Positions 9,548-21,309 of a DNA stretch of 64,000 nt are shown piece by piece; position 1 is the first letter of the stretch, and every line of letters begins with the position of its first letter. The position numbers were made by a program, and so were the translations under genes. The notes beneath the pieces were generated by a model. It worked only from the letters and a program-made list of their open reading frames with translations, had not been told where the DNA came from and made no database searches. Source of the DNA: Notolepis coatsorum (lineage: Eukaryota; Chordata; Actinopteri; Aulopiformes; Paralepididae); NCBI GenBank assembly GCA_963971535.1, contig OZ020589.1:72986520-73050519 (forward strand). Direction: 5' to 3'.

Positions 9548-12150
9548 ATGGGAAATAAGATCTCATATAGGAAAATGGAAGTCGCAACCCACTCAGATAG
9601 GTCGACCCTAATTGGTTGGATAGAAGAAAGTCCAGTACAGGTTATCGCCAATGGTCACCCCCACACAAAAGATAACACATATTATTTGGGAAAAGTCGAT
9701 AGAATATCGAAAAAATGGAACAAAAGATGGGAACATCTTACAAACCCTTGGCCCATCGAAGGTTCTTTTGATTTGGAGCTAATAGCTGACATAAGAGTGC
9801 TAATTAAGACATACAAACACCACGGGAGTGAAAAGGCAAGGGCAAAGAAACTTCTGCAAGAAACTACGATGATAGAATCCTACGCACGGGAGGCCGAGAG
9901 GAGAAATAGTGACCAGAAGGGCAGTGCAACTGTCAATGAAGCGGCCAAACCAGCAGAGGAGGTAGCCCCGGTCACCATAACTCCCCTGGCCCCTAACACA
10001 ACAACTGTCATCGTCCAAAGTGCAGCTCAGGTAGCCTCACTCACCCCAGTGTCCCACCCAAGAGTAGAACAGGTAAGAGTCGAGGGAGCTTTAGCACCCC
10101 CACCATATGACAGTAGGAATGGGGAACGAGTGTACCCTATTCTGCCTGTAATACAAATGAGCAGCCCTTATCATTTAACAGACGATCGGGGGAATAGAGA
10201 GTCGGGACAAGCAAGAACAGAAATTCACCTGACACCTGAGCCACAAGACATTCAACCCTTGACTTGTTCAGAGAGGGCATATGTGCCCTCACAGCATCAA
10301 GGGGAAAAGACTGGATATATGTCGGAAGCAGCCAGGAAGATACGTACGGCTGAAGTGGAAGGACAAAGCAAATATGAGGAGATGGTATCACGGAAAAAGT
10401 GGGAAAAGCTAATGGAAAGACACGGCCCCACCCCAGACTCGTCTGACTGCCAGAGCGAGTATCAAAGAGGTTGCCCCCCCTCAAGTGATTCCAGCCGGTA
10501 TGAAATAAGAAACAGTTCCCCGGTTGGCAGCACGCTAGCCGAGTGGGCGATGATGAAGAAACACGAAACATCCACGAGAATGGAGATACCAACAGAAACG
10601 GGAAGTCGAGAGGGAAAATCTGAAACAGCACTAAGAGGTAAGGAATCTGATTCAAAAATCTCTTCCTCACAGGGTGTTGAACTTGTCCAGGAGATGGTAA
10701 GGAGAAGGGACGATCTGGTAAAAATAGACCAGAAGCTCTTGGAATTGAAAAATGACAATGCTGAAATAGCATGGAGGATAAATAACCCAGACAACGCAGA
10801 GAGCAAAGAAACGAAGGATTATAAACAGGTGATGGAGATATGGGAAAAGGTTAAGAGAAAACGACAGGACCTGGAAGAAGACAAAGTAGAGCGGAAAAAG
10901 GCCCTTGAGAAGATGGAAGAGGACGTGAGGAGTGGAATGATGACCAGATCACAGACGAAAAATCTTCAACCCCACAAACAGGCCCCCGTCAAAATAGCTC
11001 CCGTGATAATAAGAGGACAGGACTTGGAATATCACCCCTGGAAGGCGTCCGACATGACTCAAGTATCTGAGAAATTGCCGCCCATCCAGAATGGGGCCAA
11101 TCCGTGGATTGCCAAATTGGAGGAACTAATGATCGGCCAAGAGATGGCGATGGGGGATGTAAAAAGACTATTGTCAACCGTGATGGGAAAAGCGGGCATG
11201 GAAAAAGTACTGGAGAAGGCTGGCATGGGAAACCATGTGGGGACTGGAGCGCAGGATGCGGACCTGTTCGCACGGCACAGGGGAGTACTGTGGCTGGCCC
11301 TCCGAGAAACCTACCCGACCAAGATGCACCCAGACCAAAAATCCACATTGGTACCCTGGGGGACACCCACCATAGGCAGTATGTACAAAAAGCCTACGTC
11401 GCCTGGAGGGATACAACTGGCCAGGATGTAGAACGGGACCCCCTGGGGGAAGCCGTGCTAAGAGGAAAGATTGAAAACGGCCTCCCCATGGAGGTGAGGC
11501 AAAAACTGGCTGAGGTGGTGTCTCTGTCAAGCCTCCCCCTAAACTATTATACTGATAATGTGGCCCATCAAGTTGACCTATATCGGAAGAGGGAGCAAAA
11601 TAAAAAGGATAAGGATGCGGAACAACACCGAAGGATCCTGTATCAACAGCCAACCGATGCAGGGAAGATAGTGGAATACCTCCAAGCCTTAGTCCAGTCC
11701 CCACAACCAAGAGGGGAGACGGACTCCAACGGGGAACCAAATGACCAGAGACGGGGTCAGTTGGGGACACAGGGGGGTCCTGCGCCAGAACAACAACAGA
11801 GCCAGAGGGGAGCGAATGGGCAGTTCCGAGGAGGGAATGAACGTCAAAGAGGAGGATCGAATGGATCCAGACCTCAGCCAGGGTCAATGGAGTGTTGGAC
11901 GTGCGAAAATTTCAGGCATATGTCTAGGGACTGTGACCAAGGATATCAACCCAGAGGAGGAGAGTACCGTCCTCAGCCCACAAGAGGGGGACCTCGATGG
12001 AACAACAGGAGAAGAGGTGGAAATTGGCGGAACCAAGGCTCAAACCAAAGCCAGACCCAGAATGAAAACCAAGGCCCAAACCAAGGCCAGCACCCGAGTG
12101 AGAACTATGGCCCGGTGAATCCATCAAGAGGGCCAGACGAATCACTCTGA
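9548..12150 (+). pseudogene. Endogenous retrovirus gag (one frameshift)
   Basis: Gag is the structural polyprotein of a retrovirus. The start ATG at 9548 gives MGNKIS, with Gly2 suitable for myristoylation, as in gammaretroviral matrix. A matrix-like region (GWIEESPVQVIANG) is followed by a long polar, Pro-rich and Lys/Glu-rich section with a coiled-coil-like part (about residues 380-470). The reading moves to another frame somewhere in 11104-11431. The second frame contains a capsid-like segment (YVQKAYVAWRDTTGQD, GLPMEVRQKL) and a nucleocapsid zinc knuckle CWTCENFRHMSRDC (11893-11934, CX2CX4HX4C), then an R/G/Q/N-rich tail to TGA at 12148-12150. Overall architecture resembles gamma/epsilon-type fish ERVs. 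Confidence 0.85.
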
Positions 12151-15100
12151 AGAGGCCCAGAGAGTCCAATGGGGAGGTGTTAGCTGTTGTCTTTAAGGGA
12201 GGAGCCTATTGTGTGCGTATCGGTGAATGACAAATCTGTCGAGATGATGGCAGACACCGGTGCGGCCTATAGTAGTAGTGCAACCCCAAGACGCGACGCA
12301 CCTAACCATGTCCGGTCGATACGTACGGTCAATTGGATTTGAGGGAGTAAAACAGCTGACGCCTGTGACCAACCCTGTGACCCTGAGATATCGAGGCAGG
12401 GAAGCGACTCTTCCCGTGCTGGTCTCGGAAAGTTCACCCATTAACTTACTTGGCCGAGATGGGCTGGGGTTATTGGGAATGGACATTAAATGTACAGCGG
12501 ATGGTTGTGTGATAAATGTACGAGAAGACCATTACTATCAGATGGTACAAAGAATCGATAGCCGACCACCGGAAATCTATTGTCTAGGGGGACTGGACCA
12601 AGAGTTGCTTGGTTCAGCCTTGGAATGGGAGACATATATCACCGCCAACATGCCTGAAGCAAGTGATCCAAAGACACCATACCATTGCACTCTGCAATAC
12701 CATAAAGATGCAGACTCGTCACAGACTAAGGAGTGGCTGAGTGGGCAACCAGACAAAGTACAGCTTAATGCTACCAATATCATATTGGGGCCGCAAGGAG
12801 CAGCGCTACGTATTGCACGGAGCGAATATCTGCATAAAGAACACGAGATTGCGGACAGTGTTCCCCATGTGACTTTAAAGGTAGCCAACTCGTGTGATCA
12901 GCAGCACATTGGCGAGATGATGAAAAAAGCGGAAGGAATTAAATTTGAACAGATGAAAGAAAACAAACTGATCTGGATAAGCCCCGACAAAAGGTTTATT
13001 AAGATCATGGTCCAAGGCACAGGGATGGGTCGCCCCCAAACTGTGCAATTATCTCAAGAGACAATGGGAGAATTCCCTAACGCATTGAGCCTCCAGGAGG
13101 ACATGATGAAGGCGGTGCCAGAGAAGCTGTGGTCAAAAAACAGCACTGACATTGGATTAATCAAGTCCGCTCAACCTGTGAGAGTGGAGCTTAGACCAGG
13201 GGCCACCCTGCCTTGGAAAAATCAGTACCCACTGAAGGAGAAAGCGGTGGCTGGAATCGAGCCACAAATCAAAGGACTTTTGACAGCGGGAGTCCTACAG
13301 AAAACAACTAATCCCCGGAGCAACACGCCGTTGCTACCCGTGGAGAAACCTGATACCTCATACCGGTTGGTACACGATTTGAGGGCTGTCAACGAGGTTT
13401 TACTTGACTATCCCGCGGATGTCCCCGACCCCCATACGCTATTGACATTTATCCCATCGCAAGCTGAATATTTTACGATTATAGATTTGTGTAGTGCATA
13501 TTTTAGTGTACCCTTGAGCAAGGAGTGCCAGCATTTTTTTGGTTTTACCTATAAAAATGAGCATTATGAGTATACTAGAATCCCTCAGGGACTAAAGCAG
13601 GGGTGGCCAACCTTTTTTGAACCAAGATCTACTTTTTTATTTACCACCTAGCCCGAGAGCTACCAGCCAAAATTGTATATTGTAAGCAGTCATTTGAGGC
13701 TTTATAAAAGCAGCATAATGAACACAAATCTGTCAGTGCCGAGTCCGACCTCATCTTAAATAACAAACAGCATTGCTTGTTGTAGTTAACAAGGAGAGGA
13801 AGAGTTGATTTAGCAAAAAAAAAAATTTTTTTTTTTTTTTTTTATAATCAAATTTTTTTAATCAAGATCTACTTGAAATCAGCCCGCGATCTACCTGTCG
13901 ATCGCGATCGACTGGTTGGGCACCACTGGACTAAAGCATTCGCCACACATATTTAACAAAATCCTAAGGGAGGACTTAGACGGGTTGGATACAATATTGA
14001 CCTCTAGGGTCATTCAGTACATGGATGATCTTATACTGTGTGCAGACAATCAGACAACATGTCATCGCGACTCCGTAAAACTGTTGCAGCTATTGGCAGA
14101 AAAAGGCCACAAAGTGTCTTTGAAGAAATTGCAGTATTGTAAACCTAAAGTGATCTATTTAGGACAAACAATTTCACAGGGCCATCGGGCTATTTCGGAA
14201 GAACATTTGGTGGCCATTAAGACGGCTCCCAAACCTGTGACGGTAAGACAAATGATGGGATTTTTGGGGATCACGGGGTACAGTTCTCCATGGGTCGAAA
14301 ACTATACTGAAATAGTGAAACCATTAAGAGACATGATGAAAGAGGCGGGCGTTGATAAGCTGAGTAGCAAAGTGGTTTGGACTGAGGATGGTTTACGGGC
14401 GTTTGAAACAATCAAGTCCCGACTGTTAGAAGCGCCAGCCCTGGCTTTGCCTAACTATACCAAGAAATTCATATTATACATCTCTTCCTCTCCAGATCAG
14501 AAGCAGGCATGCGCGGTGTTGACCCAGGACACCAGGGTGGGGGCGCGACCACAGCCGATGGCGTACTACTCCATTGCCTACTCGGAAGTCGAGATGGGGA
14601 TGGCTCCCTGCTACCGGGAAATGGCTGGAGTCTATACAATGTACGAGAAAGCCGCAAGTATCATGATGGGATATCCAGTGGATATCATGGTGAGGCATGA
14701 CTTAAAGAGTCTGTTGGAGTGCGGTAAATATGCACTAACGATGCATCGCATTAGACATTATTACAGGCTTTTGGAACAGGAAGATGTGACTCTGGTCAGG
14801 TGTTCCATAACGAACCCGGCAGCGGACATCCCTACGCCTGAGGATGGAGAACCTCACGACTGTGTGGCCGAAGCCGAGAGGTACTCTAAACTCAGAGCAG
14901 ACTTGCAGGCTTTTCCATTTAGCAGTCCAGATCTGGAACTATGGACTGACGGCTCTTGTTATCGAGTTGGTGAGGGACTAAAAGCAGGCTACTCCGTGAT
15001 AAGGTCACAGGGCGAAGGGTTTGTGGTAGAAAAGGCCGAAGCTTTAGCACAACCCTGCTCAGCTCAGCTAGCAGAATTAGTCGCACTGACTGAAGCATGT

Positions 15101-16364
15101 AAGATGGCAGAGGGCAAAACTGTAAATATTCATACCGACCCGGCATATGCACAAGGAATCGCATTTTTATTTGGCACGGTATGGAAAGGGAGAGGATTCA
15201 AGAAAGCCGATGGAAGAGCCATAAAACATTGTAGCCAGATTAAGAATTTGTTAGAAGCAATTATGAAACCAAAGCAGATTGCAATAATCAAGTGTGCTGC
15301 TCATCAGACAGACGAGTCCAAAATAACTCGAGGAAACAATAGAGCAGATGAAGCTGCCAAGGAAGTGACAGGTGCTGACAGGGCAGGTAAGGTCTTGGTT
15401 ATCACACACGAAGTTGAGTTAGAGGACAAGATAACTTACAAGGATGTTTTGACTTTCCAGGAGGAGGCTAGTCAGGTAGAAAGGAACCTCTGGGTAACCA
15501 GGGGGGCTAGTCAGGATGTTTTAGGTTTATGGCGCAGCCACGGTGGATTTGTGGTGGCTCCTGCTGGCCTGGTCGGACTGCTGATCCACACGGCTCATGA
15601 CTTCTGTCATGCTCATCGGGGAGAGGTGAGGAGAAAAATCAAAGAATATGGCTTTTGGGCGCCAGATTTAACCAGTCAAATTGATCATGTGATACAGAGA
15701 TGTACGGTATGTTTGAAAAATAATATACGTAAGGGGATTAGTGTGTCACCAGGGCATATCCCCACGCCCAATGGCCCAATGCGAGACCTTGTAATTGATT
15801 ACATTGACATGATTAAACCAATTAATCAGAAGAGATATATTCTTGTCGTTGTCTGTCATTTTTCAAGATGGGTGGAGGCGTGTGCCACCCGGCACAAGGA
15901 TGCAGCATCGGTGGCCAAGTTCTTATGCCAAGAGGTGTGTCCCCGTTTTGGAATAATGGACAGAATCAGCTCAGACAATGGAAAAGAATTTGTTGACAAA
16001 ACTGTACGTTTACTACTCCAACATTTAGGCGTAAAACAGCGATTGGGGGCCGTTTATCATCCGCAGAGCCAGGGGTTGGTGGAACGCATGAACGGGACAC
16101 TAAAAAACAAATTGGTTAAGATCTGTCAACACACAGGTTTGAATTGGCTAAACGCTCTCCCATTAGCATTGATGGCGTGTCGTTCGAGCGAAATTCGCGG
16201 TCTGCGTTTGACACCGCACAAAATGATGTTAGGTCGTTGCATGGTAGTGCCAGGCTTGCGCGTGACAGGCAAAGGTCCAAGTTTGGACATCCTGGACAAT
16301 GATATGCGCAAGTACGTGAAATACATGTCAAAGATCCACAAAAATATTCTGGATCATGTCTCCA
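12151..16364 (+). pseudogene. Endogenous retrovirus pro-pol (protease, RT, RNase H, integrase), interrupted
   Basis: After the gag TGA the same frame meets one more stop (TAG near 12184) and then a protease with MADTGAAYS (DTG at 12253-12261). The frame then shifts near 12262. Next come the rest of the protease (NLLGRDGLGLL), the RT thumb-side motif LPWKNQYPLK, YRLVHDLRAVNE, and FTIIDLCSAYFSVPL. A 331-bp hAT element follows at 13598, then the RT site QYMDDLILC (YMDD at 14018-14029). RNase H shows ELWTDGSC and HTDPAY. Integrase shows HHCC (HAHRGEVRRK, CTVC) and the D,D,E motifs (VIDYIDM, SSDNGKEF, GLVERMNG). It breaks at 16364 where a second insertion starts. RT family type is gamma/epsilon-like. 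Confidence 0.9.
13598..13928. mobile_element. 331-bp hAT MITE inside the retroviral RT
   Basis: Termini are CAGGGGTGGCCAACC and GGTTGGGCACCACTG, flanked by the 8-bp TSD GACTAAAG (13590-13597 and 13929-13936). Subterminal text (GATCTAC, GATCGCGATCGAC) is that of the widespread vertebrate hAT MITE with such ends. Insertion plus TSD is 339 bp, a multiple of three, so the RT frame resumes in phase on the far side. The insert itself contains a stop. The reverse complement of this TIR also appears as a lone end at about 62042-62056. Confidence 0.92.
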
Positions 16365-16825
16365 CAGGGCTGTACGCTAAGCTTTTTCACTAGGGGCACA
16401 CTTGCCCCTAAATGAGAAATTTAGGGGCAAAGAATATTTTTTAGGGGCAAATTTTTAAATAACTATTTTACCATTATAGTAGGGCTGGGCGATATGGCCT
16501 CTAAATGATATCGCGATATTTTTTGGCCATATCACGATACACGATATATATCGCAATATTTTGACATTTCCTCTAAAGCACTTAAAAATGCTTGATTTAA
16601 CCCTTTGATGCATACAGTCACGCCAATATGATGATTATAATAAGTCCCTGCAACATATGTTTGCATTATTAAACCATGAAGATGCTTTAAAAAATAATTT
16701 AATGAAAATGTACTAAGAGTAGTCTACTGACAAATAAAAAATGTATTTACATCTAAGACCATTTATATAAAAACTTTTGGGTGCCTTTTTTTTGCACAGT
16801 ACTGTTTTCTATCCACTTTAGCCAA

Positions 16826-16865
<40 letters not shown>

Positions 16866-17580
16866 TAGAGCTGGGCCGTTAACGGCGTTAACGTGCTGCG
16901 TTAACGCTATACTAGTATCGCGCGATAATATAATTAACGCATTAATCTAAATTTTTTTTTTTTTTTACCTTTATTTACCCAGGGTAGGTTCGCTGAGCAC
17001 AGATGCTCTTTTTCAGGAACGCCCTGCTTCACATTCACACAGTTCCATTCACACCTGGGAGCTGCCCAGTACAACCACAGTTGACACCATTGGCCACTGA
17101 GCAACTCCACTGGAGCAGTTGATTCAAGCCATGTCACATAGTTCAAGTTTGAAATGATTCTTTCTGTTTTGCTCCTGAGAGTGCTAGATACTGTACTGTA
17201 CTGGTAATATTATTTATTTGTGTTAACTTCTGAATAAAACAACTTATTAAACACAAGTACATCTTATTGAACATTATTTTGATATTTCATTACCAATTAT
17301 CATAGCAAAACAGCTTTTTCAAACAGTCTGTAATGCATTTTGGAAACGGGAGATGGGCTCATGGTGTAATGGGCCACCTGGCCTGAGAAACATAAGGAGG
17401 AAAGAAAAAGTAAGGACTTACTTCTGGTCATTATTTGGGTAGAACACACATATTTTGAATGCCTTTGGCAGGTTTTTTTTTTTTTTTTTTTAGCCATTTT
17501 AATCTAGATTAATCTAGATTAAATCCAGGATTGCAGATAGATTAATCTAGATAAAAAAAATTAATCTATGCCCACCTCTA
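16866..17580. mobile_element. 715-bp TIR element (TAGAGCTGGGC / GCCCACCTCTA)
   Basis: The ends are inverted repeats with one mismatch over 11 bp. Flanks are ATATATAT on both sides, consistent with an 8-bp hAT duplication, but the target is an AT tract so the duplication is ambiguous. Near the ends it carries GTTAACGGCGTTAACG and TTAATCTAGATTAATCTAG palindromes. The segment 17145-17185 (TTCTTTCTGTTTTGCTC) is shared with the tail of the minus-strand LINE at 48180-48225, implying a LINE fragment inside. Confidence 0.65.
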
Positions 17581-17598
17581 ATATATATATATATACAC

Positions 17599-18329
17599 CA
17601 GTGCATGTGAGCGGATCGGAGCGTGAGCGGCGCGGGGCGCGGAGCGGCCGGTTTTGACGTGAGCGAGGAGTGGGTTTTAAAATGAGTCGGCGCGACGTCC
17701 GGAGCGAGAGTTCTCCTCCGCTCCAATCCACTCCAGGCCGCTCACAGTGGTTTAACACTGATGTAATATATACATGCAGTACAATGCCAAAGCAACAGAT
17801 GGCGATGTACAAACATGAAGGCCATTTTCAACCAATGAGAAGGGTGAACCTGTGATAGGCTGTTCATTCAGGCTTTGTCACTGTAGAGACGCCCACACTC
17901 ACTCCAGTTAGAAAAAGTATCGACGCCATTGTTGTTGACGTTAGCTTACATGCTAACGTTAATGGCAGCGACCATAGCATTGTGGCTCGGCTAGCCTATC
18001 ATCGCTTAATAGAGATAGTGAATGGATAAACAACGTTATTTAACATTGCAGAATGGCTACAATTACAATGCGGCTCAATACAAACAATTGTTAAGGGGCC
18101 CAGGGGGTGTAGACTGTTGTAGTTTGAGCTCATTTACACCATGCTCCAAAAAAAGAAGAAAAAAAACTGCCGAGCGATCTGGCGCGGGGAGCGCTCGATT
18201 CAAGGTGAGCGGTGAGCGAGCAGAGAGCGACTTGGGGGCGGGGTCAACATGAGTGATTAGCGGAGCGGACCAAGCTTTAAAGAGCGAAGAGCGGATTTCT
18301 CGGCCGCGCCGATCCGCTCACGTGGCCTG
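17599..18329. mobile_element. 731-bp hAT-type element (CAGTGCATGTGAGCGGATCGG ends)
   Basis: The left end is CAGTGCATGTGAGCGGATCG and the right end is CGATCCGCTCACGTGGCCTG. They match as an inverted repeat with few mismatches. The 8-bp TSD is ATATACAC at 17591-17598 and 18330-18337. The interior is unusually GC-rich at both ends (GAGCGG/CCGCTC runs). No transposase was seen. It is nested in the 16365-19195 element. Confidence 0.85.
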
Positions 18330-18504
18330 ATATACACACACACTACTGTGAGAAAATAATAATCACACACACAAAGGGATAATGGCTTATAGCAGACTTA
18401 ATGATTTTAGAATATTTCAGATAATGAAATTAAATGTTTATATCATCAACTATCCAGTTAGTATTTATACTGTCTGTAACGTTTGGCTACTTTAAATCAT
18501 TGAA

Positions 18505-18575
18505 TGTAGAGAGAGCTGTACTGTATTGTACCCATTCTGCAATCTGTTTCTGCAATAAAGTTTTCAATCAATCAG

Positions 18576-18617
<42 letters not shown>
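18505..18617 (+). repeat. TCAA-tailed repeat fragment (copy 2) followed by (GA)n
   Basis: GAGCTGTACTGTATTGTACC through AATAAAGTTTTCAATCAATC matches the tail at 1255-1375. It is followed directly by a pure GA microsatellite (about 18572-18617) and a C-run near 18643. Confidence 0.7.
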
Positions 18618-18618
<1 letters not shown>

Positions 18619-19195
18619 GCGAGAACGAATGAGAGAGCCAGCCCCCCCCCCCCGGGTTTTGTTTGTAGGTGATGACGTCACACTCGAATGTAAACAGGAA
18701 GCGTTTAACAGACGGAGATGGAAAGTGGATGATATACAGTAACAGAAACGAATAACCAATAAATATGAAGTTATGTTTAAACTTCTGTTGTCAAGCGTTG
18801 TCAATATAACCCACCCCCTTTCCTCCCGAATGGAACTAGTGTTGTGGAGTCCGCTTTGACTGGTGTCCAGGGTTAGCAGCAGCTAACGCTAGTTAGCTTA
18901 GCATAATCCTAATGGATACCGTGGATAGCAGCTAACGTTAGCCCATTGCTCGTGTCAATCAAATTGCATGTTATTAAAGGTCCGCGCTGGTCTGTCTAAT
19001 GAAATTACAACCGCAACATTATGCCCTGGTTGTAGGCTAATGTTTTATCCAATTTGTATGGATTAATTTAGGAGTGAAATGCGAATGAAGGGTTGCAATC
19101 ACTACTCGCAAGCTTGCCCCCAGATGATATTTTCCACTCGCACCGGCCAGATTAGGGGGCAATTTGCGACGAGATGCTCGCAGTGTACAGCCCTG

Positions 19196-19778
19196 CTCCA
19201 GTAGACAGGAGCATGAAACCGGGGAGGAGGTGAATAGGCAGAGTACACCTCAAATCATACCGGGCGACTACGTTTATGTTAAAGTATTTAGGCGTAAATG
19301 GTATGGCGCGCGACGAGAAGGGCCATACAAAGTCATCCGAGCCACCGAAAGGGCTTTACAGGTTGAAGGGTCACCGATGTGGTTTCATATTTCGCATTGC
19401 GTAAAATCTGTAGATATTGGCCAAGAATGGGAATCTGAACCACGGGCCCTTGAGCAAGAAACCGGGGCGGCGCAACCTCTAAACGAAGGAGAAGATGTGG
19501 ACGATGAAACCGGCGCGGCGCAACCCCTAAATGAAGGAGAAGATGCGAACGATTATGGGGAGCCAGACAGAGGGCAACACGATTGGCCACCGGTAGGGGA
19601 TGAGGGATTCCTACAGGAGCCAGACAGAGGAGAGGATTATGAATTGGAACATAATGATTTCTCCTCTGTGGACTTGGATGGGGTACCAAAAGGACCGGAG
19701 GGAACCGTGCTTAGCACAAGCCCGGAAAGAGATTCTCGACCGCAACGAGTTATTAAGAAACCTCTAAGGTACACATAG
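19196..19778 (+). pseudogene. Retroviral integrase C-terminal domain and acidic tail (end of pol)
   Basis: This is the continuation of pol beyond the 16365-19195 insertion. It includes an SH3-like GPY/F domain (GDYVYVKVFRRKWYG, REGPYKVIRATERALQVEG) as in murine leukaemia virus-type integrases. An unusual acidic extension follows, with a tandem duplication of a 16-residue unit containing ETGAAQPLNEGED, and a basic end (RPQRVIKKPLRYT). It stops at 19776-19778. Gammaretroviral pol normally overlaps env at this point, but no env-like sequence follows. Confidence 0.82.
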
Positions 19779-21309
19779 GAAAAAGTGAGGAAAAGCTAAA
19801 TGATAAGTCCATGGAGAGAGCGTGTATATATTTTTGATTTTTTGATTTTGAGCTCTCTCCTTTCTTAGAAGTGTTTAATTTTAATGCGATGCAATAATCT
19901 TTTCTTTCAGAGTTAGCCGCACAAAACAGACATGTTTGGTTAACTACACATAAGTATAGCAAAAAGCTGATAACTGGTCCGATGTTCTTTTTGTATAAAG
20001 AGACGGACCTAGACGGATGTCAACTTTAAATAACTGATAAAACTGATAAATTGTGTCAACTTCAACTAACTGGTAATTGTTAATTGTGTGAGTGAACTTA
20101 AAATTGTGTCAACTTCAACTAACTGATAATCGTTAATTGTGTGAGTGAACTAACGAGGGTGTTGAAAGCATTTGGCACTAACAAATATGAACTGTGCGTT
20201 AGAGGATTCTTTAGATATTTGGTTCTTATGTGATTTGGCTAAACAGTTAAAAGGTTAAGGTATTTGTACAATGTACGAACAGTTTGATTGAGAAAATACT
20301 AACAAGAATATTGGGGATATAGAATCCCCAAACCGGGGACCTGTGGTGGATTTCCCAAGCAAAATGTATACATGTACAGGGCTGTCGTCCGCTACAGAGT
20401 CGTTGGTGAACAAGGGTAACATTGCATCATACATTTCTAATCCAAGAGGTGTCTCCAACCCCCGCCTGGAGAGGAAGGGGTGGAGGGGACACAGATTGGA
20501 TCAGCACATAGTTGTAAAAACGGGCGATACTCAGCCTTTTTCTCTGTCTCTCTGCAAAGATAAACACAGAGTAGAGGCTTGGGGGACAGAGTAAATTAGC
20601 ATATCAAAGGTCCCAAAATCCTGTTGGCAAGTTAAAGATAGATTCTGAACCATATGATGTTGATTTATAGCCGGCTATAGGGAACCAGCCTCAATAGAAC
20701 AATCAGGAACAGGAAGAAACACCTGCCAGGCGGAGTGGAAATACCCACCTACCCCCCTCTCTCTAAGGGTGGGGGAGACTAACACCTCCAACAGACGGTG
20801 GCCAGGTGGCTTCACAAACATTTGGACTATAGGACTCTTATGCTAGATAAGCAAGATGACTCAGAGAATGACACACATTTACCCTCACGTATAGTCTTGT
20901 TAATCTTAAACAATCAATAGAGAAACACTTGTTTAGACACATTTCTGCCAAGCGGGCAAACTTAAATTCAGAAATATATATTTTAACTAGGAACAAACAC
21001 TGAAGAATCTTCTAACCAGCAATACACAGTCAGGCTATTAAGAGCCAACCTATGCCTTAATAAGGACATATCCTGGTAGATAAGCTAAAAAAGGCTGCTA
21101 CCAAGTTTCACCCAATCAAAAGTGTGGGTGGGCTAAAAACGGCCGCCACACTGGTCCTCCAATTGGAAGCTCTCTCTCTCTCATAGAAAGGTCCGCCCTT
21201 CCTGACGTAATGCTGGGGGAGGAGTTAGTCTTTAAAGTGAGCGGTTCAGAGACAGAGAGAAACACAACAGAAAACAACACGACCAGAAGCTAGATCTAGA
21301 TCTAGCCAG
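19779..21309. other. Non-coding stretch after pol; contains a duplicated 60-bp unit, otherwise unassigned
   Basis: Between about 20035 and 20155 a unit of roughly 63 bp (AATTGTGTCAACTTCAACTA ... TGTGTGAGTGAACT) is present twice. Duplicated U3 enhancers look like this, so it may be a retroviral LTR remnant, but no TG...CA borders were found. 21100-21290 has CCAATC, CCAATTGG and TCTTTAAAG motifs before an AC-rich leader, which could be a promoter-like LTR or the 5' region of the next LINE. No env remnant was recognised. Confidence 0.3.

Larger units (their letters stand above)
16365..19195. mobile_element. hAT-like element with nested insertions, splitting the retroviral integrase
   Basis: The left end is CAGGGCTGTACGCTAAGC and the right end is GTACAGCCCTG, an 11-bp TIR with CAG/CTG termini. 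The direct repeat is CTCCA (16360-16364 and 19196-19200), 5 bp rather than 8, as in the hAT5 group. Subterminal GGGGCAxxxTTGCCCC palindromes occur at the left end and CTCGCAAGCTTGCCCCC at the right. The retroviral integrase text resumes immediately after 19200, which fixes the boundaries. The 2.8 kb contains at least two other complete hAT-type elements (16866-17580 and 17599-18329), a GGGCTGGGCGATATGGCC repeat at about 16481, and simple repeats. No transposase frame remains. Confidence 0.75.

Noticed and set aside
9800-11887. Antisense frames of 114-237 codons over gag
   Set aside because: They mirror the sense gag coding sequence and have no recognisable motifs or starts of their own.
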